DNA from: Streptomyces sp. Tu6071
Lineage (GTDB): Bacteria; Actinomycetota; Actinomycetes; Streptomycetales; Streptomycetaceae
Direction: 5' to 3'
DNA length: 64,000 bases
Assembly: GCF_000213055.1 (NCBI RefSeq)
Contig: NZ_CM001165.1
Location: forward strand, 1,054,001 to 1,118,000
Shown: piece by piece, positions 1 through 9,231 of the stretch
How the letters are laid out: each line of letters starts with the position of its first letter
Position numbering within the stretch: the first letter of the stretch is position 1
Translations under genes and position numbers: made by a program
The notes under the pieces: model-generated
What the model was told of the DNA's origin: nothing
What the model saw: the letters and a program-made list of their open reading frames with translations, nothing else
Databases searched by the model: none

Positions 1-64
1 CGCGCACGAAGTTCGACTCGCAGGAATGGACGGCGCGAGTTCCCTGAGGTCGTCCTGCGTTCTC

Positions 65-106
65 TTTCGCGGAGTTCCCTTTCCGGAGTTCCTTTTCCGG
101 AGTTCT
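65..106. repeat. 14-bp tandem repeat, three units
   Basis: Three consecutive 14-bp units share the core CGGAGTTCC, with only a few differences between copies. They lie in the short non-coding stretch downstream of the GH65 gene, which ends at 213 on the minus strand. Function is unknown; it may be simple slippage or part of a regulatory region for a gene left of the window. Confidence 0.6.
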
Positions 107-212
107 CTGACGGGTTCCGCGCGGGGGCCGTGGCCGGGGCGGGTGACGGGCGCGGCGAAGGGCCAAGTACGGCCTGTTGCGGCGTACTTGGCCCCGGCAC
201 TGTCGGGGTCCC

Positions 213-2624
213 TCAGTCGCCCTCCGGCAGGGTCAGGTGGAAGGAGTCCCCCGGCCGCAGTGTCACCGTACGGTCCACGAGCCGGATGTCGAGCGAGGGG
301 CGGTTGCTCTCGGGGAGGCTGATGTCGAGGCCGCCCGAGCGCATCCGGAAGCGCACGCCCCACAGGTGGCGGTAGTGGATCGCGAAGTCGTATCCGGACA
401 GCTCCGGTTGGGGCACGGGGTCGAGACCGAGGGCGCCGTCGGAGCGGATGCGCAGGCCGGTGAGGCAGCGCTGCACGAGGTCGAGGGTTCCCGCCATGGC
501 GCCGAGGTGGATGCCCTCGCCGGTCGTACCGCCCTGGAGGTCGGCGACGTCGCCGCGCAGCGCCTCCTGGAAGAAACCCCACGCCTGCGTGGGCCGCACG
601 CGGGCCAGGACCCAGGCGTGCACGAGGCCGCTGAGCGTGGAGCCGTGGCTCGTGCGGGCGACGTAGTAGTCGACGGTGCGGCGCCAGGTCTCGTCGTCGA
701 GCCGATGGCCCAACCGGGCGAAGAGGGCGCGCAGTTCGCGGGGCGGGAAGAGGTAGCCGAGCATCAGGGTGTCGGCCTGCTTGGACGCCTGGTAGCGGTT
801 GACGCTGTCGCCCTCGGCCTCCAGGACGCGGTCGAGGCGGCGGATGTCGCCGTACTTGGTGGACATGCCGACCCAGTCGAGTTCGCGCAGTTCCCCGTAG
901 CCCTCGAACTGGCTGACGACGCCTTGGTGGAAGGGGACGTGGAGGCGGCGTGAGATGTCGTCCCAGTGGGCGAGTTCGGTGTCGTCGAGACCGGTGTGCT
1001 CGGCGAGTTCGGCGCGGCGTTCCTCGGGGAGCGCGGCGAGGGATTCGAGGGTGCGCTGGAGGACCCAGGCGGCGGTGACGTTGGTGTACGCATTGTCGTC
1101 GAGGCCGGGTTCGGTCGCGTCGGGGTAGGCGTCGTGGTACTCGTCGGGGCCGACGACGCGGCGGATGCGGTAGCGGCCGAGGTCGCCGTCCCACTCGGAC
1201 TTCGAGGCCCAGAAGCGGGAGATCTGGAGGAGCATCTCGGCGCCCTCGTGCTCCATGAAGCGTGCGTCGCCCGTGGCGCGCGCGTAGCTCCACACGTTGT
1301 ACGCGACGGCGGAGCCGATGTGGTGCTGGAGCCGCGAGTTGTCGGGGAGCCAGCGTCCCGAACTCGGGTTGAGGTGGAGTTCCTGGGTCTCCTCGCGCCC
1401 GTCGCTGCCGGACTGCCAGGGGTACATGGCGCCGTCGAACCCGGCGTCGCGGGCGAGGCGGCGGGCGCGGTCCAGGCGGCGGTGGCGGTAGCGGAGGAGG
1501 CCCTTGGAGACCTCGGGGAAGTGCAGGTTGAGGTAGGGCAGGACGAAGAGTTCGTCCCAGAAGACGTGCCCCCGGTACGCCTCCCCGTTGAGTCCGCGCG
1601 CGGGCACACCGGCGTCCAGGTCGGCGGTGTGCGGGGAGACCGTCTGGAGCACGTGGAAGAGGTGGAAGCGCAGGATGTGGCCCGCCTCGTCGGGGACTTC
1701 GAGGAGCGCGCGGTGCCACAGGCGCTGCCAGGCGAGGCGGTGGTCGAGGAGCAGTTCGTCCCAGCCGGGTACGTTGCGCACGCCGTCGAGCGCGGCGTCG
1801 AGCGGGTCGCTGATCGCCGAGTCCCGCGAGGTGTGCAGCGCGACGATCTTGTCGACCGCCGCCGTCTCGCCCTGCTTGAGCGTGAGGTTGATGCGCGTCG
1901 CCGGTCGCGTCGGGGTGCCGGTGGAGGGGCGCGGTTCGCACGCGGGGCCCCCGCTGCTGTACGTACGGGCGGCAACGGCCACGGTGATGCCCGAGTTGAC
2001 GGTGCGCGCGCGGACCCACACGGTGCAGTCCTCGGGGTAGCCGCTCATGATCTCCGCGAGGTGCTGGCCGTTCAGCTCGCGGTAGCGTGCCACACCGTCG
2101 TTCGTGACACCGGCGTCGATCGCGGACTCGACTTCGAGGGTCCCGTCGAAGTTCTCGGCCGTGAATTCGGTGCGCAGCGCGGCGAGATGGGGATCGTCCA
2201 TGTGGACGACGCGGAACTGGCGCACGCGCAGCCTGCGGCCGGAGGCGTCCTCGTACACGAGGTGGCGCTCGTAGATCCCGGCGCGCAGGTCGAGCAGTTG
2301 GCGGTACGAGCGCAGCGCGGCGTCGTCGGGCGTGTACCAGTCGGTGCCACTGCCGCCCCCGGGCGGGGTGAGACGGTAGCGCAGGGGCAGCCAGTTGGGG
2401 AGGTTGACCATGTCCTCGTTGGACACGGTCTGCCCGGCGACCTCCGAGGTGAGCCGGTTGTAGACCCCCGCGGCGTAGGTGCCCGGGTAGTGCGGGCCGC
2501 CCGCGGGGCACTCGGGGGCCGCGCCCCGGGTGGCGAAGTAGCCGTTGCCGAGGCTGCACAGGGACTCGCGCAGCGTCTCCTCGGCGGGGCCGTAGCCCTC
2601 GTACTCCCACGTCCACTCGGACAT
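213..2624 (-). CDS. Glycoside hydrolase family 65 disaccharide phosphorylase
   Basis: Cytosolic GH65 enzyme of about 803 aa, expected to phosphorolyse an alpha-glucosidic disaccharide (trehalose, maltose or kojibiose type) to beta-glucose 1-phosphate and glucose. The N-terminal beta-sandwich is followed by the (alpha/alpha)6 catalytic domain. The motif GPDEYHD near residue 493 carries the general-acid Glu of the family, and HGSTLS near residue 658 fits the phosphate-binding loop. I chose ATG 2624, preceded by AAGGAG, rather than the longer open frame that runs back through the next gene. The HAD-type phosphoglucomutase stops only 4 bp upstream, so the two are almost certainly one operon that feeds glucose 6-phosphate into glycolysis. 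The exact disaccharide cannot be told from sequence alone. Confidence 0.88.
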   Translation of the reverse strand: MSEWTWEYEGYGPAEETLRESLCSLGNGYFATRGAAPECPAGGPHYPGTYAAGVYNRLTSEVAGQTVSNEDMVNLPNWLPLRYRLTPPGGGSGTDWYTPDDAALRSYRQLLDLRAGIYERHLVYEDASGRRLRVRQFRVVHMDDPHLAALRTEFTAENFDGTLEVESAIDAGVTNDGVARYRELNGQHLAEIMSGYPEDCTVWVRARTVNSGITVAVAARTYSSGGPACEPRPSTGTPTRPATRINLTLKQGETAAVDKIVALHTSRDSAISDPLDAALDGVRNVPGWDELLLDHRLAWQRLWHRALLEVPDEAGHILRFHLFHVLQTVSPHTADLDAGVPARGLNGEAYRGHVFWDELFVLPYLNLHFPEVSKGLLRYRHRRLDRARRLARDAGFDGAMYPWQSGSDGREETQELHLNPSSGRWLPDNSRLQHHIGSAVAYNVWSYARATGDARFMEHEGAEMLLQISRFWASKSEWDGDLGRYRIRRVVGPDEYHDAYPDATEPGLDDNAYTNVTAAWVLQRTLESLAALPEERRAELAEHTGLDDTELAHWDDISRRLHVPFHQGVVSQFEGYGELRELDWVGMSTKYGDIRRLDRVLEAEGDSVNRYQASKQADTLMLGYLFPPRELRALFARLGHRLDDETWRRTVDYYVARTSHGSTLSGLVHAWVLARVRPTQAWGFFQEALRGDVADLQGGTTGEGIHLGAMAGTLDLVQRCLTGLRIRSDGALGLDPVPQPELSGYDFAIHYRHLWGVRFRMRSGGLDISLPESNRPSLDIRLVDRTVTLRPGDSFHLTLPEGD

Positions 2625-2628
2625 GTGG

Positions 2629-3534
2629 TCACTCCTTGCCGTCGGGGCCGGGTGCGCGGTCGTCGGTGGCGGGGGCGCGGTGCGCGCGGTTATCGGTGGT
2701 GGAGGCGCGGTCGTCCGGGCCGGGGGCGTGTTCGTCTGTGCCGGGGGCGTGTTCGTCCGTGCCGGGGGCGCGCAGGAGGTCGGCGAGGTCGTCGACGACG
2801 AGGTCGGCGCCGTGTTCCCGCAGATCCCTGGCGGTGTCGGTGGTGTGGGCGCGGTCGACGCCGACGACGAGGCCGAAGCCGCCGCGCCGCCCCGCCTCGA
2901 CCCCCGCGAGGGCGTCCTCGGCGACGGCGGCGTGCGTGGGCTCGACCCTGAGGCGGCCCGCGGCCTCCAGGAAGAGCGCGGGATCGGGTTTGCCGGCCAG
3001 GCCGAGGCGGTGGGACTCGTCGCCATCGACGAGGGTCACGAAGTAGTCGAGGAGCCCGGCCCCTTCGAGGACGTCCCGCGCGTGGTGCGAGGACGAGGCG
3101 GCGGCCATGGGAATGCCCGCGGAGCGCAGCGCCTTCAGGAGCCGTACGGAGCCGGGAAAGGGCTCGATGCCGTGCTGCCGGATGCGGCGCGTGAACATGC
3201 CGTCCTTGAGCGCGGCGACGGCGGCGACCGAGTCGGTACCGGGGGCGTCGGACGGACTGCCGTCCGGGATCGGGACACGGCGGGCGTGCAGGAAGGCGGC
3301 GGCCCCGTCGGCCCTGGGCTTGCCGTCCACGTAGCGGAGGTAGTCGTCGGCGGCGTCGAAGGGCCTGTCGAGCGCCGTGTCGGCGGGCGGATGCTCACGC
3401 AGGCAGGCGTCGAACGCCTCCTTCCACGCCTCGGCGTGCACGCGCGCGGAGTCGGTGAGGACCCCGTCGACGTCGAAGACCATCGCCGCGATACCGGTCA
3501 TGACGGGAGCGAGCCCGCGCTCGGGGGCGGTCAC
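2629..3534 (-). CDS. Beta-phosphoglucomutase-like HAD hydrolase
   Basis: HAD-superfamily protein with the nucleophile motif DVDGVLTDS at the N terminus, the Ser of motif II in MAAASSSHH, and the motif III/IV region GKPDPALF followed by AVAEDALAGVEAG. This is the beta-PGM signature set, so it should convert beta-glucose 1-phosphate to glucose 6-phosphate, matching the GH65 phosphorylase directly downstream. GTG 3534 has CGGAG at good spacing; ATG 3501 (MTGIAAMVFDVDG) is an alternative without a clear ribosome site. The last 50 or so residues are an odd low-complexity tail of repeated TDEHAPG/TDDRAPG-like units that homologues do not need, probably produced by repeat slippage. The open frame upstream to 4326 is Pro-rich and looks non-coding. 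Confidence 0.82.
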   Translation of the reverse strand: MTAPERGLAPVMTGIAAMVFDVDGVLTDSARVHAEAWKEAFDACLREHPPADTALDRPFDAADDYLRYVDGKPRADGAAAFLHARRVPIPDGSPSDAPGTDSVAAVAALKDGMFTRRIRQHGIEPFPGSVRLLKALRSAGIPMAAASSSHHARDVLEGAGLLDYFVTLVDGDESHRLGLAGKPDPALFLEAAGRLRVEPTHAAVAEDALAGVEAGRRGGFGLVVGVDRAHTTDTARDLREHGADLVVDDLADLLRAPGTDEHAPGTDEHAPGPDDRASTTDNRAHRAPATDDRAPGPDGKE

Positions 3535-3570
3535 CGCACGGCTCCGGCGGTGGTGCGGGTTTCGGTGGGG

Positions 3571-3686
3571 GTGTGTGGTCCGGTGCGGGTGCGGGTGTGG
3601 GGTCCGGTATGGGTTCGGGTGTGGGGTCCGGTATGGGTTCGGCTGTGGGATCCGGTGCGGGTTCGGGTGTGGGGTCCGGTACGGGG
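3571..3686. repeat. 24-bp tandem repeat, about five units
   Basis: Five head-to-tail 24-bp units with core GTGTGGGGTCCGG; two of them (3595-3618 and 3619-3642) are identical. The unit is a multiple of three, so the minus-strand frame stays open and reads as a repeated Pro-Asn-Pro-Tyr-Arg-like peptide, which makes the HAD frame look longer than it is. It lies just upstream of the HAD start. Confidence 0.75.
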
Positions 3687-3802
3687 CGTTCGCATGGCAC
3701 ACGTCCTTCCGGCTCGGGACCGGCCGGCCGGGAGGGCCCAGCCCTTCCGCCACGCTAACCGCAGGGGTGGCGGGGCGCAGCCGGGAGGGCAGGACGCGGC
3801 CA

Positions 3803-3866
3803 GGGTGGGCGGGCAGCCGGGGGTGGGCGGGGAGCCGGGGGTGGGCGGGGAGCCGGGGGTGGGCGG
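3803..3866. repeat. 18-bp tandem repeat, about 3.5 units
   Basis: Head-to-tail 18-bp units with core GGGTGGGCGGGGAGCCGG; two copies are identical. G-run rich on the plus strand, so the DNA could form G-quadruplex-type structure, but that is only a possibility. Confidence 0.7.
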
Positions 3867-4486
3867 TGGCGGGGCGGGCGAGAGCGGGGCGGGCGGCGGC
3901 AGCAGCAGCGGGGGCGCGGCCGGGACGGTAGGCGGTGCAGGGGCGGGGAGGGCGGTACGAGCGAGCGGGGACGGGGGGCGGGATGTATGGGGCGGGAGGA
4001 CGAGCGAGGGGTGCGGGGCCTGCGGGACGTACGGGGGCGTAAGTGCCCGGCGGCGCGGGAGGACGGGCGAGGGGCAAGTGGGCGGCCGGGCGGGGCGGGC
4101 GAGGCCGGTGGTGAAGGTGGAGGCGGAGGTAGGGCGATAGGGACTGGCGGGGGACAGACGTGTGGGGCCGGCGACAGGGGCTGCGAGTGAGGTCGCGCGC
4201 CGCTCGCACCGACGCGCCTCTGCCTCGTACCGTCCGCCGCCTTGTGTGGTGGGCGCGCGTCACGGTTGAGCCTGCGGACAGCCCCCACCCGCCCTGGGGG
4301 GCTCCCCTTCTAACAGTCTTCCGCAAGTCGGCCGCCCTCCGTGCCCCTCACGCCTCATCTGTGGACAACTCCGCGAAACCCGCCACACCGCCCACCCGGA
4401 AGGGTGAGAACTTTGCGCGCATCCCCGAGGGAGAAACGTTCACGCAGCCCCTCATCCACAGCCATTCGAGTGACGCGACTGCCAGA

Positions 4487-4504
4487 GGTGAGTGAGCACT
4501 CACC
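4487..4504. promoter_or_regulatory. 18-bp perfect palindrome, likely operator
   Basis: GGTGAGTG-AG-CACTCACC is a perfect 8-bp inverted repeat with a 2-bp centre, the usual size of a TetR- or MarR-type operator. It lies between the NCS1 permease (stop 4679) and the HAD/GH65 operon, so the sugar operon is the likelier target. No regulator gene is adjacent. Confidence 0.45.
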
Positions 4505-4678
4505 CACTCAGAGCGAGAAGGTACGCCGGCACTCTCCGGCACGCCCCACCCCGAGCGTGGGCGGAGCCAACCGACCGACCCGCAAGCATCCGCGCCCCGC
4601 CCACGCCTCAAACCGACCGGCACCACGGGCACGAGCCCCCCACACAGAACTCCGCACCGTCCCCGCACCACCACCCCC

Positions 4679-6256
4679 TCACCCCCGCTCCGCCCGCCTC
4701 CCCGAACGCCCCGCGAGGACCACGTACACGAGCAGCGACGAGGCGAAGCCGATCGCCCAGCCGTAATCGGCCAGCGGCTTGAGGAAGGGGATCAGGCCGT
4801 CCTCCGGGAAGGGGCCCTTGCCGGGCGCCGAGTGGGAGCCGCCGACCGCCAGGACCCCGCCGACGAGGAAGGCGAGGACCGCCGCCGGGTGCCAGCCGCC
4901 CCGGTACCAGTAACGGCCCTCCCTGCGGTACAGCTCCGCGAGGTGCAGCGAGGTGCCCCGGACGAGCCAGTAGTCGGCTATGAGGATGCCCGCGACCGTG
5001 CCGAGCAGCCCACCGACCACACCCAGCCACGTGTAGATGTACAGCTCCGGCGTCGCGATGAGCTTCCACGGCATGATCAGCACCCCCACGACCCCGGTGA
5101 CGAGCGCCCCGGTGCGGAAGCTGATGAAGCGCGGGGCGAGGTTCGCGAGGTCGTACGCGGGCGAGACGACGTTCGCCGCGAGGTTCGCCGAGATCGTCGC
5201 GACGAGAACCGTGATCAACGCGAAGAGCAGGCCGAAGGTGTTGTCCGCGCGCGCCGCCAAGTCGACCGGCTCCCAGACGGGTTCGCCGTAGACGGCCTGC
5301 GAGCCCGAGGTGACGAGCACGGAGAGGAGCGCGAAGGCCGTCATCGTGGTGGGCAGGCCGAGCGACTGCCCCCAGACCTGTGCGCGTTGGCCCTTCCCGA
5401 AACGCGTGAAGTCGGGAATGTTCAGCGAGAGCGTGGACCAAAAGCCGATCATCCCCATGAGCGCGGGGAAGAACACGGGCCAGAAGTCGCCGCCCCAGCC
5501 GAGCTGCGACGGCTGGTCGAGGAGCGGGCCGAAACCGCCCGCCGCGTCGGCCATCCACACGAGCAGCGCGAGCGCGCCGAGGAACACGAAGGGCCCGGCC
5601 CAGTTCTCGAAGCGCCGCAGCGTCTCCATCCCCCGGTGGATGATGAGGAGTTGGAGCAGCCAGAAGATCCCGAAGCACACCCACAGCGGCCACGGCTGCC
5701 CGCCCAGGTGCGAGGCGCCCGCCCAGGACCCCGGCAGGAGCTTGTCGAGCAGGACGAAGACACCCTGCCCGCCGATCCACGTCTGGATGCCGAACCAGCC
5801 ACAGGCCACGGCCGCCCGCAGGAGCGCGGGAAGGTTCGCGCCGCGCAGCCCGAAAGAGGCGCGTGCGAGGACGGGGAAGGGGATGCCGTACTTGGGCCCC
5901 GCGTGCCCGGTGAGCAGCATCGGGAGCAGGACGACGATGTTGGCGAGGGCGATGGTGAGGACGGCCTGCTTCCAGTCCATGCCGAGCGCGACGAGGCCCG
6001 AAGCGAGGGTCCAGGAGGGGATGTTGTGCGCCATCCCGATCCACAGGGCGGTGAAGTTGTAGGTGCCCCAGTGGCGTTGGGCGACGGGGATCGGGCGCAG
6101 ATCCTCGTTGGCGTGCGGCGAGTCGGCGGGGAAGGCGCCCGGGTCGAGTTCGACGCGGCCGTCCGGGGTGAGGTGCTGCCCCGGCGCGGTGGCCGCGTGC
6201 GAGTGGGGCGGTGGACCGGGCGGGGTGCCGGGCGGGGTGGCGAGGGCATCGGTCAT
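4679..6256 (-). CDS. NCS1-family nucleobase/hydantoin permease
   Basis: Integral membrane protein of 525 aa with about 12 hydrophobic segments, expected to be a cation symporter for a nucleobase, allantoin or hydantoin. The N-terminal NEDLRPIP and WGTYNFTALWIGMAHNIPSW segments are typical of the NCS1 family, as is the internal GPKYGIPFPVLARASFG loop. ATG 6256 is preceded by GAAGGG. It is the last gene of a minus-strand run of pyrimidine-degradation genes, which suggests that it imports uracil, thymine or a hydantoin for them. Substrate choice is inference from context. Confidence 0.87.
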   Translation of the reverse strand: MTDALATPPGTPPGPPPHSHAATAPGQHLTPDGRVELDPGAFPADSPHANEDLRPIPVAQRHWGTYNFTALWIGMAHNIPSWTLASGLVALGMDWKQAVLTIALANIVVLLPMLLTGHAGPKYGIPFPVLARASFGLRGANLPALLRAAVACGWFGIQTWIGGQGVFVLLDKLLPGSWAGASHLGGQPWPLWVCFGIFWLLQLLIIHRGMETLRRFENWAGPFVFLGALALLVWMADAAGGFGPLLDQPSQLGWGGDFWPVFFPALMGMIGFWSTLSLNIPDFTRFGKGQRAQVWGQSLGLPTTMTAFALLSVLVTSGSQAVYGEPVWEPVDLAARADNTFGLLFALITVLVATISANLAANVVSPAYDLANLAPRFISFRTGALVTGVVGVLIMPWKLIATPELYIYTWLGVVGGLLGTVAGILIADYWLVRGTSLHLAELYRREGRYWYRGGWHPAAVLAFLVGGVLAVGGSHSAPGKGPFPEDGLIPFLKPLADYGWAIGFASSLLVYVVLAGRSGRRAERG

Positions 6257-6448
6257 GGCGGGACCCTTCGGGGAGAACGGTGCGGGGAGGATGCGGTGCC
6301 GTGCTCGGGTGCCGTGGGGTGCCGTGCGGGTGTGAGGGCGGATGCGAGGGCGGGAGCGGGGAATCGTACGAGTGCGGGGAGGCTTACGGGGCGTACGGAA
6401 GGGCGATTGCCGAGGGTCGCGCGAGGGCGGATAAGAGCCGCTCCCCCG

Positions 6449-7450
6449 CTAGGCGTTGAGGACCGGGATGACCTCCTTCCCGTACACGTCGATGAGTTGT
6501 TCGCGCGCGTCGTGCATCGCGTAGACGGCGAACTGGTCGACGCCGATGGCGCGCAGTTCGCGCAGTTTCTCGATGTGCGCCTCGACGGGGCCGAGGACGC
6601 AGAAGCGGTCCACGATCTCGTCGGGCACGAAGCCGGTCGAGCTGTTCCCGACCCGGCCGTGGTGGCTGTAGTCGTAACCGTCGCGGCCGGCGATGTACGC
6701 GGTCAACTCGGCTGGTACGGAAGCGGATTGCCTGCCGTAGCGGGCGACGAGATCGGCGACGTGGTTGCCGACCATGCCGCCGAACCAGCGGCACTGCTCG
6801 CGCGCGCGGGCGAGGTCCTCGCTCACGTAGGCGGGGGCGGCGACGCAGATCGTGACGGAGGCGGGGTCGCGGCCCGCGTCGGAGGCGGCGGTACGGACCT
6901 GCTCGACCATCGCGGCGGTGAGGTAGGGGTCGGCGAGCTGGAGGATGAAACCGTCGGCGCGGGCCCCGGCGAGGGCGAGCGCCTTCGGCCCGTACGCGGC
7001 GGCCCACACCGGCAGCCGCCCGTCCCGTACCCAGGGCAACCGCACCTCGGTGTCACCGAGCTGGGCTGCGCGGCCCTCGGCGAGGTCGCGGATGGTGTCG
7101 ATGGCGTCGCCGAGGCGCGCGAGGGTGTTCGGGGGGCGGCCGGCGACGCGCATCGCGGAGTCGCCGCGCCCGATGCCGCACACGGTGCGGTTGCCGAACA
7201 TGTCGTTGAGCGTCGCGAAGGTCGACGCGGTGACCTCCCACGTACGGGTTCCCGGGTTGGTCACCATCGGGCCGACGACGAGCCGTTCGGTGTGCTCCAG
7301 GATCTGGCTGTGGATGACGAAGGGCTCCTGCCACAGGACGGCGGAGTCGAAGGTCCAGCCGTGCGTGAAGCCCTGCTGCTCGGCGCGGCGCATGAGGTCG
7401 ACGACGGTGGAGGCCGGCGGGTCGGTCTGGAGAACGAGTCCGAAGTCCAT
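6449..7450 (-). CDS. Luciferase-like (LLM) flavin/F420-dependent oxidoreductase
   Basis: Protein of 333 aa with the TIM-barrel pattern of the bacterial luciferase-like family, beginning MDFGLVLQTDPPAS. It carries the VGPMVTNPGTRTWEVTAS segment followed by GIGRGDSAMR, which fits the cofactor phosphate-binding region. ATG 7450 has AGGAG upstream; the longer open frame to 7555 lacks a ribosome site. It sits between the dihydropyrimidinase and the NCS1 permease on the same strand. LLM proteins of this type recur beside hydantoinase genes, so a role in oxidising or reducing a pyrimidine or hydantoin derivative is likely, but the reaction is not known to me. Actinobacterial LLM enzymes often use F420 rather than FMN. 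Confidence 0.8.
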   Translation of the reverse strand: MDFGLVLQTDPPASTVVDLMRRAEQQGFTHGWTFDSAVLWQEPFVIHSQILEHTERLVVGPMVTNPGTRTWEVTASTFATLNDMFGNRTVCGIGRGDSAMRVAGRPPNTLARLGDAIDTIRDLAEGRAAQLGDTEVRLPWVRDGRLPVWAAAYGPKALALAGARADGFILQLADPYLTAAMVEQVRTAASDAGRDPASVTICVAAPAYVSEDLARAREQCRWFGGMVGNHVADLVARYGRQSASVPAELTAYIAGRDGYDYSHHGRVGNSSTGFVPDEIVDRFCVLGPVEAHIEKLRELRAIGVDQFAVYAMHDAREQLIDVYGKEVIPVLNA

Positions 7451-7618
7451 GACAACTGCTCCTGTGGTCGGGGCTCCTGAGGCGGCGTCGTACGGCCGGG
7501 CCGCGGACGACGGTGCGCATGATTGTGTCAGGCGATACCGCGCGAAGGGGGCCAATCGGGCATCGACGGTTCCGTGCCCCGTACGGGCCCCGCCCCCTGC
7601 CGCCGTGCCTCGCGCCGG

Positions 7619-9025
7619 TCAGCTCCCGTAGGTGCTCAGTCCCCTCGGCACGTACACCCCGTGCCCCGCGCGGCCCACGTACTCCCTGTCCTCCAGGACG
7701 GGGACGCCGCGCGAGAGGACCGTGCGGACGCGGCCCGTGACGCGCTTGCCCTCGTAGGCCGAGTAGTCGACGTTCATGTGGTGGGTGGCGGCCGAGAGGA
7801 CCTGTTCCGCGTGCGGGTCGTAGATCACGAGGTCCGCGTCCGCGCCGGGGGCGATCGTGCCCTTCCTCGGGTAGAGGCCGAACATGCGGGCGGGCGCCGC
7901 GCAGGCGAGGTCGATCCAGCGGCGGCGGGAGATGTGTCCGTCCACGACGGCCTGGTGGAGGAGGTCCATGCGGTGCTCGACGCCGGGCATCCCGTTGGGG
8001 ATCTTCGAGAAGTCGCCCCGGCCCAGCTCCTTCTGGCCGCTGAAGCAGAAGGGGCAGTGGTCGGTCGAGACGACCTGGAGGTCGTCCGTGCGCAGCCCGC
8101 GCCACAGCGCCGCCTGGTGCTCCTGGGGACGCAGCGGCGTCGAGCACACGTACTTGGCGCCTTCGAAATCCGGTTCGGCGAGGTTGTCGGTGGACAGGAA
8201 GAGGTACTGCGGACACGTCTCGCCGTGGACCGGGAGGCCCAGGTCCCGCGCGGCGGCGATCTCCGCGAGCGCTTCCTGCGCCGAGACGTGCACGATGTAG
8301 AGCGGTACGTCGCCCGCGACGCGCGCGAGCTGGATCGCGCGGTGCGTGGCCTCCGCCTCCAGCAGGGCCTTGCGGACCTCGCCGTGGTGGCGCGGGTCGG
8401 TGCGGCCGGCGGCGAGCGCCTGTGCGACGAGGACGTCGATCGCGATGCCGTTCTCGGCGTGCACCATCGTGAGGCCGCCGTTCTCGCCCGCGCGCTGCAT
8501 CGCGCGCAGGATGCGGCCGTCGTCGGAGTAGAAGACCCCCGGGTAAGCCATGAAGAGCTTGAAGCTCGTGACGCCCTCACCGACGAGGAGGTCCATCTCC
8601 TTGAGGGTGTCCTCGGTGACGTCGGCGAGGATCATGTGGAAGCCGTAGTCGATCGCGCAGTTGCCCTCGGCCTTCGCGTGCCAGGCGTCGAGCCCCTCGC
8701 GCAGGCCGTGGCCGACGCTCTGCACGACGAAGTCGACGATCGTCGTGGTGCCGCCCCAGGCGGCGGCGCGGGTGCCGGTCTCGAAGGTGTCGGACGCGTA
8801 CGTGCCGCCGAAGGGCATCTCCATGTGCGTGTGCCCGTCGACGCCGCCGGGGATCACGTACATGCCGCTCGCGTCGATGACCCGTTCCGCCGTCCACGCC
8901 TCGGCGGCGGCCGAACCGCTCGTGGCGAGCGCGGCGACCCGCCCGTCCTCGACGAGCACGTCGGCGTGGGTCTCCTCGGCGGCGGTGACGACGAGTCCGC
9001 CGCGGATCAGGGTGCGGTTGCTCAT
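7619..9025 (-). CDS. hydA: Dihydropyrimidinase / D-hydantoinase
   Basis: Cyclic amidohydrolase of 468 aa that opens dihydrouracil, dihydrothymine or hydantoin rings to the N-carbamoyl amino acid. The binuclear metal site is visible: HTHMEMPFGG near residue 60, the carboxylated Lys in SFKLFMAYPG, VHAENG, HVSAQEAL, HGETCPQYL and the Asp of STDHCPF. Length and motif order match the family. ATG 9025 follows AAGGAG and removes an unsupported N-terminal extension. The upstream aminotransferase and nitrilase-like amidase on the same strand supply the later steps of the pathway. Confidence 0.93.
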   Translation of the reverse strand: MSNRTLIRGGLVVTAAEETHADVLVEDGRVAALATSGSAAAEAWTAERVIDASGMYVIPGGVDGHTHMEMPFGGTYASDTFETGTRAAAWGGTTTIVDFVVQSVGHGLREGLDAWHAKAEGNCAIDYGFHMILADVTEDTLKEMDLLVGEGVTSFKLFMAYPGVFYSDDGRILRAMQRAGENGGLTMVHAENGIAIDVLVAQALAAGRTDPRHHGEVRKALLEAEATHRAIQLARVAGDVPLYIVHVSAQEALAEIAAARDLGLPVHGETCPQYLFLSTDNLAEPDFEGAKYVCSTPLRPQEHQAALWRGLRTDDLQVVSTDHCPFCFSGQKELGRGDFSKIPNGMPGVEHRMDLLHQAVVDGHISRRRWIDLACAAPARMFGLYPRKGTIAPGADADLVIYDPHAEQVLSAATHHMNVDYSAYEGKRVTGRVRTVLSRGVPVLEDREYVGRAGHGVYVPRGLSTYGS

Positions 9026-9231
9026 GGGGCTCCTTCTCCTTGGGCTCGGGTGGTCAGCTCTCGTACGGGGCGGGGACGGGGCGAGCGCGTGCGGGGACGC
9101 GGGGGGGCGCGCGTACGGGGACGCGGGGCGGGCGGGTACGAGTACGGGGCGGCCCCGCGACGCCGCACCCGTACCCGTACCCGTACCGCCTGATCCGTCG
9201 CGCCTGGTCCGTCGCGCGGCGCCCGTACCGC

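Larger units (their letters stand above)
3535..4678. other. 1.1-kb intergenic stretch with tandem repeats
   Basis: No convincing gene. All six frames give Pro/Arg/Gly-rich low-complexity translations. The stretch holds two tandem-repeat blocks (3571-3686 and 3803-3866) and one clean palindrome (4487-4504). The promoter of the HAD/GH65 operon must lie somewhere here, but I cannot place it. Confidence 0.6.

Noticed and set aside
966..2951. Open plus-strand frame of 661 codons across the GH65 gene
   Set aside because: It is antisense to a gene with clear catalytic motifs, has low-complexity Gly/Val/Arg-rich translation and no ribosome site; a common artefact of very high GC.
3535..4326. Pro-rich N-terminal extension of the HAD protein or a separate repeat protein
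   Set aside because: Starts inside tandem repeats, has no ribosome site, and homologous enzymes begin at the nucleophile motif.
4832..7480. Open plus-strand frame of 882 codons opposite the permease and LLM genes
   Set aside because: Antisense to two well-supported genes; its sequence is Arg/Glu/Asp-rich filler without domains.
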